Shown piece after piece: positions 24,675 to 33,496 of a DNA stretch of 64,000 bases. The stretch is taken from contig JAAZXY010000004.1 in NCBI GenBank assembly GCA_014239855.1, positions 40,830 through 104,829 of the forward strand, written 5' to 3'. The notes beneath the pieces were generated by a model that saw only the letters and a list, made by a program, of their open reading frames with translations, did no database searches and was not told the origin of the DNA. The DNA is from Acidimicrobiales bacterium (GTDB lineage: Bacteria; Actinomycetota; Acidimicrobiia; Acidimicrobiales; MedAcidi-G1). Position numbers and translations under genes: made by a program. Positions within the stretch are counted from its first letter, which is position 1, and each line of letters opens with the position of its first letter.

Positions 24675-25625
24675 TCAGGTACCGGCGACCGACGGCTCCA
24701 CGGCGAAGACGTCGGCGGGCACCGTGCCGTCAGCGGTGACGGTCAGCCGCTCAATTCCGTCGTCGGTCACCAGGAGCGTGTGCTCGAACTGCGCCGTTCG
24801 CCGTCCGTCCAGCGTGACGGCCGTCCAGTCGTCATTCCACATGCCGCACGCCGGATCACCCAGGGTGAGCATCGGCTCGATGGTGAACGTCATCCCCGGC
24901 ACGAGAATCGTCGAGGCCCGGGCGTCGTGGTAGTGCGGAATCTGCAGCCCGCTGTGGAACTCGGTGCCGATGCCGTGACCGATGAACTCGCGGACCACCC
25001 CGAGGCCGTGGCGACGGGCGTGCCGCTCGATGGCCCGACCAATGGCGTGCACCGGCTGTCCCGGCCCGGCCGCGGCGATCCCCTCGTCCATGGCCACCCG
25101 GGTCTCGGCCACCAGCCGACGGTCCATGTCGGACACCTCGCCGACGGCCAGCGTGATGGAGGTGTCGCCGTGGACCCCGTCCAGGAAGATCGTGACGTCC
25201 ACGTTGATGATGTCGCCGTCGGCCAACGGTCGGCTGTCCGGGATGCCGTGGCAGATCACCTCATTGACCGAGGTGCACACCGACTTGGGGTAGCCCCGGT
25301 AGTTCAGCGGGCTGGGGTAGCCGCCGCGGTCGATGCTGGCCTGGTGGACGATCTCGTCGAGTCGGTCGGTGGTGACCCCGGGAACGACATGGGGGCCGAC
25401 CTCCAGGAGGATCTCGGCCGCCGCCTGACCGGCCCGTCGCATGCGTTCCACCTCGTCGGGCGTCCGGACATTCGATGAACCCGACGGACCCGGATCACCG
25501 GTCTCGGCGTAGGGAGGGCGACCAATGGTGGGCGGCACGGTCCGCATCGGACTCTGCAGCGCCGGTCGGATGGGCGGCTCGGACCGAGGAGCGAGGGGTG
25601 CCTGACGACGCTTGCGTTTGACCAC
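24675..25625 (-). CDS. map: Methionine aminopeptidase, type I
   Basis: 316 residues from a GTG with TAGCAT 7 nt upstream. It removes initiator methionine from nascent proteins. The catalytic domain starts near residue 52 (VRTPDEVERMRRAGQAAAEI). Metal ligands lie in NVDVTIFLDGVHGDTS, GHGIGTEFHS, TIEPML and the final QFEHTLLVTDDG. The first 50 residues are basic and then Pro-rich (RKRRQAPLAPRSEPP), resembling the SH3-binding-like extension of actinobacterial type Ib enzymes that may dock on the ribosome. Confidence 0.95.
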   Translation of the reverse strand: MVKRKRRQAPLAPRSEPPIRPALQSPMRTVPPTIGRPPYAETGDPGPSGSSNVRTPDEVERMRRAGQAAAEILLEVGPHVVPGVTTDRLDEIVHQASIDRGGYPSPLNYRGYPKSVCTSVNEVICHGIPDSRPLADGDIINVDVTIFLDGVHGDTSITLAVGEVSDMDRRLVAETRVAMDEGIAAAGPGQPVHAIGRAIERHARRHGLGVVREFIGHGIGTEFHSGLQIPHYHDARASTILVPGMTFTIEPMLTLGDPACGMWNDDWTAVTLDGRRTAQFEHTLLVTDDGIERLTVTADGTVPADVFAVEPSVAGT

Positions 25626-25632
25626 GGGCCGA

Positions 25633-25638
25633 ATGCTA
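25633..25638 (-). promoter_or_regulatory. -10 box of map
   Basis: TAGCAT (minus strand) ends 7 nt before the GTG at 25625. Confidence 0.4.
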
Positions 25639-25679
25639 CCGGTGGCGATCGAGCGGCTCGCCGTGCCCCTCCCGACGGC

Positions 25680-26135
25680 TCAGCGGAGGAAGCGGCTGAC
25701 GCTGTCGACCACGCAGGCCGGTCGGTCCGATCCCTCGATCTCGACGGTGATGCGGATCACCGCCTGCACCCCACCGGACACCTCGTCGACCTGGACCAGT
25801 TCCGCCCCTCCACGGACCCGTGACCCCACCACCACCGGCGACGGGAAGCGAACCCGGTCGACGCCGTAGTTGACGCCCATGGAGATTCCGTCGACCCGCA
25901 CGATGTCGGGCAGGAACTGGTTGGTCATGGCCAGCGTCAGGTACCCGTGGGCAATGGTGGCGCCGAACGGCCCGGCCGCCGCCCGTTCGGGATCGACATG
26001 GATCCACTGGTGGTCACCGGTCGACTCGGCGAACTGGTCGATGCGGGTCTGGTCGATCTCCACCCAGGCGCTGTGCCCCAGATGGGTGCCCACGGCCGGG
26101 GCGAGGTCGTCGGGGCTGGCGAAGACGGTCGTCAT
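25680..26135 (-). CDS. MaoC-like (R)-specific enoyl-CoA hydratase
   Basis: 151 residues from the ATG at 26135. The hot-dog MaoC signature is intact: FAESTGDHQWIHVDPERAA contains the catalytic Asp and His, and ATIAHGYLTLAM follows. It hydrates trans-2-enoyl-CoA to the (R)-3-hydroxy form. TAGTGT lies 8 nt upstream of the ATG. It is transcribed toward map and divergently from the CDF transporter. Confidence 0.9.
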   Translation of the reverse strand: MTTVFASPDDLAPAVGTHLGHSAWVEIDQTRIDQFAESTGDHQWIHVDPERAAAGPFGATIAHGYLTLAMTNQFLPDIVRVDGISMGVNYGVDRVRFPSPVVVGSRVRGGAELVQVDEVSGGVQAVIRITVEIEGSDRPACVVDSVSRFLR

Positions 26136-26143
26136 GGGGGCTG

Positions 26144-26149
26144 ACACTA
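26144..26149 (-). promoter_or_regulatory. -10 box of the maoC-like gene
   Basis: TAGTGT (minus strand) ends 8 nt before the ATG at 26135. Confidence 0.35.
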
Positions 26150-26234
26150 CGCTCGGTTGTCCCGACGGCCCGATCCGGGCCCGGCCCGTGCCCAACCAGG
26201 GCACGACGCACACTGAGCAGGAGAGGGATCGCAG

Positions 26235-27170
26235 ATGTCGGCATCAGGAGGCACCCGGGCGGTGGTCGCCGCGTTGGTGGCCAACGCCGGTATCGCGGTG
26301 GCCAAGTTCGTCGGCTTCGCCCTCACCCGGTCGTCGGCCATGTTGGCCGAGGCCATCCATTCGGTGGCCGACATGTCCAACCAGGCCCTGCTGCTGCTGG
26401 GCGGTCGCCGGTCCCGCCGGGCCCCAACCGAGACCCATCCGTTCGGTCACGGACGCGAGCGCTACTTCTGGTCGTTCGTGGTCGCCCTGGTGCTGTTCGC
26501 CGTCGGTGCCGCCTTCGCAATCCACGAGGGGATCGACAAGGTCCGCCATCCCCACGAGATGTCCTCCCCCGCTGTGGCAGTGGGCATCCTGCTGGCCGGC
26601 ATCGTGCTCGAGTCGTGGTCTCTGCGAACCGCGGTGGTCGAGTCCCGACCCCACCTCGGCGGCCGGAGTTGGTGGAACTTCGTGATCCGGTCCCGCAACC
26701 CCGAGCTGCCCGTGGTGCTGCTCGAGGACATCGGCGCCCTCCTCGGGCTGGTCATCGCCCTGGCGGCCATCGGCCTCTCGTCGATCACCGGTGAGCCCCG
26801 CTGGGACGGCGTGGGCACCATTGCCATCGGCCTCCTACTGGGCGCCATCGCCGTGGTACTGGCCCGCGAGATGCAGAGCCTGCTCATCGGCGAATCGGCC
26901 GACGCCGACGACCGGGAGGCCATTGTCGCTGCCATCGGCGCCGCTCCGGGCGTGGTGACCCTCGTCCATCTCCGCACCCAGCACCTGGGGCCCGACGAGA
27001 TCCTGGTCGGCGCCCGGGTGACCTTCGATCCGACCCTGGACAGTGCGGGGGTGGCGGCCGCCGTCGACGACGTGGAGCGCCTGGTACGCGACGCCGTTCC
27101 CACCGCCCATCCCATCTACGTGGAAGCCGCGCTCCCCCTGGAGCCACCCGCCGCCGAAAGCCCGTCGTGA
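26235..27170 (+). CDS. Cation diffusion facilitator (CDF) transporter
   Basis: 311 residues with about six membrane segments and a C-terminal cytoplasmic domain. The metal site in helix 2 appears as AEAIHSVADMSNQ (H and D), and HPFGHGRERYFWSF is the conserved loop. A helix-5 LLEDIGALLG segment supplies a further Asp. The group (YdfM-like) exports divalent metals such as Zn, Fe or Mn; the metal cannot be named from sequence. AGGAGAGGG upstream is a ribosome-binding site. The stop overlaps the next start (GTGA). Confidence 0.9.
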   Translation: MSASGGTRAVVAALVANAGIAVAKFVGFALTRSSAMLAEAIHSVADMSNQALLLLGGRRSRRAPTETHPFGHGRERYFWSFVVALVLFAVGAAFAIHEGIDKVRHPHEMSSPAVAVGILLAGIVLESWSLRTAVVESRPHLGGRSWWNFVIRSRNPELPVVLLEDIGALLGLVIALAAIGLSSITGEPRWDGVGTIAIGLLLGAIAVVLAREMQSLLIGESADADDREAIVAAIGAAPGVVTLVHLRTQHLGPDEILVGARVTFDPTLDSAGVAAAVDDVERLVRDAVPTAHPIYVEAALPLEPPAAESPS

Positions 27171-27940
27171 CCTCGACGGGAAGGGTCCGCCTGGAAATGG
27201 ACCGGGCGGCGGGCGCCACGGTGGCCACCCTGGTGCTGGACGACCCGACCCGGCGCAACGCCATGGGCCGGGCCATGTACGCCACCATCCCCGACCTGGT
27301 GGCCGAGGTGGACGGCAATCCGGATGTCCGCGTCCTGGTTCTGCGCGGCGAAGGCCCGACGGCGTTCTGCGCCGGCTCGGACATCTCCGAGTTCCGGGCC
27401 CACCGACTGGGCGACGCCCACCCCGGGTACGAAGAGGTGGAGCGCCGGGCCACCGATGCGCTGGCTTCCTGCCGCGTCCCCGTCGTGGCGTGCATCCGGG
27501 GAGCGTGTATGGGTGGCGGGATCGGCCTGGCCCTGGCGGCCGACCTTCGCTACGCCGCCGCCGACGCCGTGTTCTCGGTGCCTCCGGGCCGTCTGGGCAT
27601 CGGCTACCCGTTGGACGCCGCAGAACGCCTGGTGGCCGTGGTGGGCCGGTCGTCAGCCACCGAGCTCCTGCTCACCGCCCGCCGTCTGGGCGCCGACGAG
27701 GCCCTGCGGATCGGCCTCGTCCACGAGGTGGTGCCCGCCGACCGGCTCGACGAGGTGGTCGCCGAACGCTGCACCACCATTGCCTCGCTCGCCCCGATGA
27801 CCCTCCGGGCCGCCCGGGCGGCCCTGGCCGGCCGGCCCGATGCCGCGGCCCTGACCGACGCCTGCTTCCACAGCGCCGACCTCGTCGAGGGGATCACCGC
27901 CTTCGAGGAGTCCCGTCGCCCCGAGTTCGACAACCGGTGA
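27167..27940 (+). CDS. Enoyl-CoA hydratase (crotonase family)
   Basis: 257 residues from a GTG overlapping the CDF stop. Crotonase signatures are FCAGSDISEF and RGACMGGGIGLALAADLRYA for the oxyanion hole, and VPPGRLGIGYPLDAAERL for the catalytic loop, where one of the two glutamates of true hydratases is replaced. It probably acts in acyl-CoA breakdown. Cotranscription with a metal transporter and a GDSL esterase through 4-nt overlaps is unusual but clear. Confidence 0.88.
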   Translation: MTSTGRVRLEMDRAAGATVATLVLDDPTRRNAMGRAMYATIPDLVAEVDGNPDVRVLVLRGEGPTAFCAGSDISEFRAHRLGDAHPGYEEVERRATDALASCRVPVVACIRGACMGGGIGLALAADLRYAAADAVFSVPPGRLGIGYPLDAAERLVAVVGRSSATELLLTARRLGADEALRIGLVHEVVPADRLDEVVAERCTTIASLAPMTLRAARAALAGRPDAAALTDACFHSADLVEGITAFEESRRPEFDNR

Positions 27941-28650
27941 CCGACCAACCGGCGGCCCCAAGAACAGTGACAGGGCGCCGCGATGGTCGACTGGCCCGAC
28001 GGATCCTGACCATGGGCGCCCTCGCCGCGGCGTGGCTGGCCTTCGACGCCCGCCTCGGCTCGCGTCGGGTGGGACGTGCCCGAGCCGCCAACCTCCGTGC
28101 CCGGGTGCGGTCGGTTCACCGGTCCAACCCGATCCGGGCCGGCGAGACGGTGTTCCTCGGCGACAGCATCACCTTCGACGGGAACTGGGAGGTCGCCTTC
28201 TCCGACCTCGGAGCCCGCAACCGGGGTATCGGCTGGGACACCACCGACGACCTGCTGGACCGGCTCGACGAATCCCTCGGCGGCCCACCGTCCACCGTGG
28301 TCCTCATGATCGGCACCAACGACCTGAACCTCGGCGTGCCCCACGCCAAGACGGTCCGCAACGTGGCCCACGTGCTGGACCGCACGGCCGAGGCGGCTCC
28401 CGACGCCCGGATCATCGTCCAGTCGGTGCTTCCCCGGACCGACCGCTACCACCCACTGGTCGCCCCGCTGAACGCCGCGTTGGCCCGGGTGGCCGCCGAG
28501 CGTGGCCTCGAGTTCGTCGACCACACGGACCGGTTCGCCGGTCCGGACGGCCAACTCGACCCCGCACTGCACGACGACGGCCTCCACCCCAACGGTGACG
28601 GCCATCTCCTGCTCGTCGACGCCCTCCGCCCCCTGCTGAACCGTTCCTGA
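27937..28650 (+). CDS. GDSL/SGNH-family esterase
   Basis: 237 residues from a GTG overlapping the hydratase stop. A weak hydrophobic segment (ILTMGALAAAWLAF) near the N-terminus may anchor it. SGNH blocks: GDSITFDGNW with the nucleophilic serine, RGIGWDTTDDLL with glycine, IGTNDLNLG with asparagine, and DDGLHPNGDGH with the catalytic Asp and His. Members hydrolyse acyl or acetyl esters; substrate unknown. An 11-bp TGA repeat straddles the stop. Confidence 0.88.
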   Translation: MTDQPAAPRTVTGRRDGRLARRILTMGALAAAWLAFDARLGSRRVGRARAANLRARVRSVHRSNPIRAGETVFLGDSITFDGNWEVAFSDLGARNRGIGWDTTDDLLDRLDESLGGPPSTVVLMIGTNDLNLGVPHAKTVRNVAHVLDRTAEAAPDARIIVQSVLPRTDRYHPLVAPLNAALARVAAERGLEFVDHTDRFAGPDGQLDPALHDDGLHPNGDGHLLLVDALRPLLNRS

Positions 28651-28678
28651 CCCGCTGCAGGCGCCTCCGGGCCGGAAA

Positions 28679-29386
28679 TCAGGCCACCGACGCTCCGAGC
28701 AACCCGCCGATGAGGTAGGTGGCCAGGCACGCCCCGGAGGCCACCAGCAACTGGCGGACCACCGTGCGGACCACCGACCGTTCGGTCAATCGGGCCAGGA
28801 GCCCACCGACGGCTGCCGAGGCCCCCACACCCAGGCCGGCCGAGGCCCAGACCGCCCCGGTGCCCGCGCCGATCAGCCACGGAATCAGCGGGACGAAGGC
28901 CCCGATGGCGAACGCGAAGAAACTGGTCGTGGCGGCCGTCACGGGGTTCCCCAACTGGTTCGGATCCACGCCCAGTTCCTCACGGGCATGGACGTCGAGG
29001 GCCACGTCCGGATCCGACATGAGTTCGGCGGCCACCAGCTGGGCCTGCTCGGGATCCAGACCCCGCTCCACGTAGATGGCGGCCAACTCGGCCGTCTCGG
29101 CCTCGGGGTTCTCGGCAATGGAGATTCGTTCGATCTCCAGCTCACGTTCCACCAACTCGGCCTGGGCCTTGAGCGACACGTACTCGCCGGCCGCCATCGA
29201 GACGGCGCCGGCCAGCAGGCCCGAGACGCCGGCCACCCGCACGAACGCCGGATCGGTGCTGGCTCCGGCGATCCCCAGGATCAGGGCCACGTTGGACACC
29301 AGTCCGTCGCTCACCCCGAACACCGCGGCCCGGGCCGCCCCGCCCTGGACATCACGATGCCGGTGGACCCGACCACGCGCTGCCAT
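28679..29386 (-). CDS. VIT1/CCC1-family iron or manganese transporter
   Basis: 235 residues from the ATG at 29386; a GTG at 29407 would add seven. The family start AAVFGVSDGLVSNVALILG and AGAVSMAAGEYVSLKAQ are clear. A cytoplasmic insert with EREL/EIERI and two further membrane pairs follow. VIT1-like proteins move Fe2+ or Mn2+ by proton exchange. GGAG lies 11 nt before the ATG. It is divergent from the SDR gene, and the CDF transporter lies 1.5 kb away. Confidence 0.9.
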   Translation of the reverse strand: MAARGRVHRHRDVQGGAARAAVFGVSDGLVSNVALILGIAGASTDPAFVRVAGVSGLLAGAVSMAAGEYVSLKAQAELVERELEIERISIAENPEAETAELAAIYVERGLDPEQAQLVAAELMSDPDVALDVHAREELGVDPNQLGNPVTAATTSFFAFAIGAFVPLIPWLIGAGTGAVWASAGLGVGASAAVGGLLARLTERSVVRTVVRQLLVASGACLATYLIGGLLGASVA

Positions 29387-29443
29387 GAAACCGTGTTCTC
29401 CGCTCACCGGACCGACCGTAGTTCCCGCCGCCGGAAGGTCTCG

Positions 29444-29449
29444 TAGTCT
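29444..29449 (+). promoter_or_regulatory. -10 box of the SDR gene
   Basis: TAGTCT lies 8 nt before the ATG at 29458. Confidence 0.35.
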
Positions 29450-29457
29450 CCACGCCC

Positions 29458-30570
29458 ATGGCCACCTCGACCGACCGATCCACCGCGCTGGTCATCGGCG
29501 GGACCGGGCCCACGGGGCCGGCCATCGTGCGGGGCCTCGAGGCCCGCGGCCACCGGGTGACCGTCTTCCACACGGGGCGCCATGAACTCGACGAGGTGGC
29601 CCACGTCGAGCACATCCACGGCGACCCGTTCTCGACAGAAGGCGTGGTGGCCACCCTGGGCGACCGGACGTTCGACGTCGTGGTGGCCTGCTACGGACGC
29701 CTCCGGACCATTGCCGAGGTGCTGGCCGGGCGTTGCGGCCGGTTCATCTCGGTGGGCGGGACCCCGGCCTACCGGGGCTACTTCGACCCCACCCGTTTCG
29801 ACCCCGTGGGGCTGCCCGTTCCCACCGCCGAGGACGCCCCCCGCTCCGGCGAGGACGACGACGGCAAGAGCTACCGGGTGGCCCGCACCGAGGACCGCCT
29901 CTTCGAACACCAGCCGGATGCCATCCACCTGCGCTACCCGTTCGTGTACGGCCCGCGTCAGATCGCCCCGCTGGACTGGTGCATCGTGCGACGGGTTCTC
30001 GACGGACGGTCAGCCATCGTCGTCCCGGAGGCCGGCCTCATGACCGAGACCCGCGCCTACAGCGAGAACGCCGCCCACGTGGTGCTGTGCGCCGTGGACA
30101 CCCCGGCAGCCGGCGGCCGATGCTTCAACGTGGGCGACGAGGAATCGCTCACCACGGCCCAACGCATCGCCCTCATCTGTGCCGAACTGGGCCACGAGAT
30201 GGAGGTCGTCGGGATGCCCACCGACCTCGCGCTCCCCGCCCGGCCACTCATGATGCAGGTCGAGCCGGGCCACCGGGTCCTGGACCTGTCGGCCACCCGC
30301 GACGTCCTCGGCTACCGGGACCTCGTGCCGGCACGAGACGCCGTCGGGATCGCCGCCCGTTGGCTGGCCGACAACCCACTGGAGCCGGGCGGCACCCAGG
30401 AGGCCGTCCTGGAGGACCCGTTCGACTACGCCCGCGAGGACCGGCTCCTGGACTGGTGGCGCTCGGCAACGGCCGATCCGCCCGATCTGGACTATCCCGA
30501 CGAGCCGGGCTACGGCCTCTACTACAGCGGTCCGGGCACCAGCCGCCGCCGGTCCGACACCCGCATCTAG
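29458..30570 (+). CDS. NAD-dependent epimerase/dehydratase (atypical SDR)
   Basis: 370 residues. It begins with a Rossmann motif, [17 protein letters not shown]. The catalytic Tyr of classical extended SDRs is replaced in context by KSYRVARTEDRLF, where Tyr and a downstream Arg stand in YxxxK-like spacing. LRYPFVYGPRQ is the usual YGP block. The C-terminal 80 residues are acidic and aromatic (LDYPDEPGYGLYYSG). Nucleotide-sugar or small-molecule substrate unknown. The final TAG is echoed by TGA 15 bp downstream. Confidence 0.82.
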   Translation: MATSTDRSTALVIGGTGPTGPAIVRGLEARGHRVTVFHTGRHELDEVAHVEHIHGDPFSTEGVVATLGDRTFDVVVACYGRLRTIAEVLAGRCGRFISVGGTPAYRGYFDPTRFDPVGLPVPTAEDAPRSGEDDDGKSYRVARTEDRLFEHQPDAIHLRYPFVYGPRQIAPLDWCIVRRVLDGRSAIVVPEAGLMTETRAYSENAAHVVLCAVDTPAAGGRCFNVGDEESLTTAQRIALICAELGHEMEVVGMPTDLALPARPLMMQVEPGHRVLDLSATRDVLGYRDLVPARDAVGIAARWLADNPLEPGGTQEAVLEDPFDYAREDRLLDWWRSATADPPDLDYPDEPGYGLYYSGPGTSRRRSDTRI

Positions 30571-30585
30571 ATGACGGGTATCTGA

Positions 30586-31509
30586 TCAGTCGTTGGAAGC
30601 TGGACTGCCGGCGCGGGTCGTCATCCACGCCCCAGCCATGAGCGTGACCAGCCCGGCCACTTCCCAGAAGCCGAGCACCTCGTCGAGCACCACGACACCG
30701 AGGATGGCGGCCACGATGGGCACCACGTAGGTCACCGACGACATCCGGACCGGTCCCACCCGACCGATGAGCGTGGCCGCCGCGACGTAGGCGATGCCGG
30801 TTCCCCCGACCCCGACGGCCAGATTTGCCCCGACAGCGGACCAGGCGAAGTCCGAATCGGCCAGCCCGATCAGACCCCACGGGGTGGTGGCCAGCGTGGC
30901 CACCATCAGCACCCTGACCAGCACGGCCGGAGATCCGTATCGGCGTTGCAGCGGTCCGGCGATATTGGCCGCCATTCCGTAACACGAGATGGCCAACACC
31001 ACGAGGAGGACGCCCACCGCGCTGGCTCCTTCGCCACCGGTCGCCGTGGGGAGTCCGACCATGAGGATGCCCAGCACCCCGACCATCACGCCGGCCACCT
31101 GGAGCCGGTGGGTCCGGACCCCGAAGAACGCCGCTCCGGCCATCAACGTCATGATCGGCATGCCGCTGTTCATCATCCCGGCGATCGACGAGTCGATCCA
31201 TGTCTGGGCCAGCGGGAAGAGCGTCAGCGGAATGCCCATCCAGAGGAAGCCCAACAGACCGATGGCCGGCAGATCGCTCCGATCCACCGGGCGCCACGCA
31301 CCGGGGACGACCGCCAGGAAGCAGAGGCCGAGCGCGGGGCGCAACCAGGCCACCAGACCGGGGTGCTCGACCCGGAGGGCCACGTCCATGAACAGGAACG
31401 ACGAACCCCAGACGCCGGCCGCCGTCAACAACAGCAACCAGTCGAAGGCGGCCAACCGGGCACCCTCGGCCGCGGCCGCCGCCCCGTCGGTCCGCTCCCG
31501 CCTGATCAT
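30586..31509 (-). CDS. EamA/DMT-family transporter
   Basis: 307 residues with ten hydrophobic segments in two repeats, the classical drug/metabolite transporter layout. The first EamA repeat starts WLLLLTAAGVWGSSFLFMDVAL and the second at GVLLVVLAISCYGMAANIAG; SSVTYVVPIVAAILGVVVLDE is the conserved end of repeat two. Likely an exporter of amino acids or other small metabolites. TAGCGT 6 nt before the ATG points to a leaderless mRNA. It is divergent from the acyl-CoA dehydrogenase with 78 bp between starts. Confidence 0.9.
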   Translation of the reverse strand: MIRRERTDGAAAAAEGARLAAFDWLLLLTAAGVWGSSFLFMDVALRVEHPGLVAWLRPALGLCFLAVVPGAWRPVDRSDLPAIGLLGFLWMGIPLTLFPLAQTWIDSSIAGMMNSGMPIMTLMAGAAFFGVRTHRLQVAGVMVGVLGILMVGLPTATGGEGASAVGVLLVVLAISCYGMAANIAGPLQRRYGSPAVLVRVLMVATLATTPWGLIGLADSDFAWSAVGANLAVGVGGTGIAYVAAATLIGRVGPVRMSSVTYVVPIVAAILGVVVLDEVLGFWEVAGLVTLMAGAWMTTRAGSPASND

Positions 31510-31515
31510 CGCCGC

Positions 31516-31521
31516 ACGCTA
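31516..31521 (-). promoter_or_regulatory. -10 box of the EamA gene
   Basis: TAGCGT (minus strand) ends 6 nt before the ATG at 31509. Confidence 0.4.
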
Positions 31522-31575
31522 CCGGGGACCCGGATTCCGGACGGGGCCGATTCCGCTTCCGGCCCCGACGGTTCC

Positions 31576-31581
31576 TAGGAT
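31576..31581 (+). promoter_or_regulatory. -10 box of the first acyl-CoA dehydrogenase gene
   Basis: TAGGAT lies 6 nt before the ATG at 31588. Confidence 0.45.
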
Positions 31582-31587
31582 CCCGCC

Positions 31588-32763
31588 ATGCCCGCCATGC
31601 CCGCCACCGAGACCGAGATCCGCTCCCGCATCGACCAACTGCTGGAAGTCGACTCCACCGACCGTCTGGCCTTCCTGGGCACCCAGTACGACCTGGGCCT
31701 GGCCTGGGTCCACTTCCCTGCGGGGAGCGGCGGCCTCGATGCCGACCGGGACCTGCAGGGCATCGTCCACGAGGCCGTGGTGGCCGCCAACGGACCGCAA
31801 CCCCGGTACGACATCGGCTACGGCATGGCCGCGCCGACCATCGTGACCTGCGGGACCTCTGAGCAGCACACCCGCTGGCTCCGCCCGCTGTTCACCGGCG
31901 AGGAGATCTGGTGCCAGTTGTTCTCCGAGCCGGGGGCCGGATCCGACGTGGCCGGCCTGTCGACCCGGGCGGTGGCCGACGGCGACGAATGGGTGGTCAA
32001 CGGCCAGAAGGTGTGGACCAGCAACGCCCACCTGGCGCGGTGGGGCCTTCTGGTGACGCGGACCGACCCGGACGCTCCCAAGCATCGGGGACTCACCTAC
32101 TTCGCCGTCGATCTGGAACAACCCGGGGTGGAGATCCGACCGCTGCGCCAACTCACCGGCCAGGCCGAGTTCAACGAGATCTACCTGACCGACGCCCGGG
32201 TTACCGAAGCCGACCGGCTGGGCGACGTGGGCGACGGGTGGCGGGTGGCGTTGACCACGCTGATGAACGAGCGGGTGGCCATCGGAGGCGAGACCCGATC
32301 GTCCGAAAAGGGAACGATCGACTGGGTGCTGGAAGCATGGCGGGACCACGGGCATGACGACCCGGCCCGACGGGACGACCTGATGCGCCTCTGGGTACGC
32401 AGCGAGACCCTGCGGCTCAACAACATGCGGGCCGAGCAGTCCCGGGAGACCGGCACGCCGGGCCCCGAGGGTTCGATCGGCAAGGTGCTGTCGGCCGAGT
32501 TGAACAAGGACGCCTTCGCCTTCGCCCTGGGCCTGACCGGGATGGCCGGCACCCTGTTCGACGCCGGCTACGACCAGGATCAGACCCGACCAGCCCTGGA
32601 CTACGACTCGCTGGTCGAGTACTTCCTACGGGTCCGGGCCAACTCCATCGAGGGAGGCACCACTGAGGTGATGCGCAACATCCTCGGCGAACGGGTCCTC
32701 GGACTCCCCGGCGACGTCCGTGTCGACAAGGACGTGCCGTGGATCGAGGTGCCCCGAAGCTGA
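31588..32763 (+). CDS. Acyl-CoA dehydrogenase
   Basis: 391 residues, the family length. FAD-binding signatures are CQLFSEPGAGSDVAGL and NGQKVWTSNAHLARWGLLVTRT; the C-terminal helical domain has NSIEGGTTEVMRNILGERVLGLP. It makes trans-2-enoyl-CoA and passes electrons to ETF, encoded at 55.7 kb. The active-site glutamate position cannot be fixed by eye. The stop codon is echoed 17 bp downstream (AGCTGAA twice). Confidence 0.92.
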   Translation: MPAMPATETEIRSRIDQLLEVDSTDRLAFLGTQYDLGLAWVHFPAGSGGLDADRDLQGIVHEAVVAANGPQPRYDIGYGMAAPTIVTCGTSEQHTRWLRPLFTGEEIWCQLFSEPGAGSDVAGLSTRAVADGDEWVVNGQKVWTSNAHLARWGLLVTRTDPDAPKHRGLTYFAVDLEQPGVEIRPLRQLTGQAEFNEIYLTDARVTEADRLGDVGDGWRVALTTLMNERVAIGGETRSSEKGTIDWVLEAWRDHGHDDPARRDDLMRLWVRSETLRLNNMRAEQSRETGTPGPEGSIGKVLSAELNKDAFAFALGLTGMAGTLFDAGYDQDQTRPALDYDSLVEYFLRVRANSIEGGTTEVMRNILGERVLGLPGDVRVDKDVPWIEVPRS

Positions 32764-32798
32764 AGGGGCTGGGCAGCTGAATCGATCCGGTGGCCGGG

Positions 32799-33470
32799 TC
32801 AGTCCGCCGGGTTGCCGGCCGGGAAGAGCGCCCGCAACAGCGAGACGGCCACCCCCACTCCGACCAGCTGCATCACGATGAACATCGGCGCACACGACGG
32901 GTCGATCCCGGCGAACGTGTCGCTCAGGGTTCGTCCCACGGTGACCGCCGGATTGGCGAAGCTGGTCGACGAGGTGAAGTAGTAGGCCCCGCCGATGTAG
33001 GCGCCCACCACGTACGGCAGTTGCGAGTGGCGGCCCGTCCGGACGAGGGCGAACACCACCAGGAGCAGGCCCACGGTGGCGATCACCTCGGACAGCCAGA
33101 GGTGCCCACCCGATCGCGACGTGGTCGACCAGGTCACCGCCTCCAGGTCGAACATGAGATTGGCCAGCACCGTGCCGACCACCGCACCGACCACCTGGGC
33201 CACGATCATCGGGGCGACGTTGCGACCCTCCTGATGCCCGAGCACCCAGGCCCCGATGGTGACCGCCGGGTTGAAGTCGGCCGAGATGGTGCCGAAGACG
33301 GCGATGATGGCCACCAGCACCGCCGCGGTGGCCGCCGCGTTCTGGAACAACTGGAGGCCCACGTCGTTCGGGCTGAGCCGGGCAGCCATGATCCCCGACC
33401 CGACCACCCCGATGAGCAGCAGCGCGGTTCCCAGGCCCTCGGCCAGCAGAACCCTCGAACGCGACGTCAC
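32799..33470 (-). CDS. Aquaporin / MIP-family channel
   Basis: 223 residues with six membrane segments and both NPA loops: ADFNPAVTIG and FANPAVTVGRTLSD, the arginine after the second being the selectivity-filter residue. The residue before the first loop is Asp where His or Ser is common. Members pass water, glycerol, or neutral arsenite; arsenite efflux is a possibility for this subgroup but no ars gene is near. The GTG at 33470 has GGGAGG upstream. Confidence 0.92.
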   Translation of the reverse strand: MTSRSRVLLAEGLGTALLLIGVVGSGIMAARLSPNDVGLQLFQNAAATAAVLVAIIAVFGTISADFNPAVTIGAWVLGHQEGRNVAPMIVAQVVGAVVGTVLANLMFDLEAVTWSTTSRSGGHLWLSEVIATVGLLLVVFALVRTGRHSQLPYVVGAYIGGAYYFTSSTSFANPAVTVGRTLSDTFAGIDPSCAPMFIVMQLVGVGVAVSLLRALFPAGNPAD

Positions 33471-33496
33471 GATGGAAGCCTCCCGCCGATCCGGGG

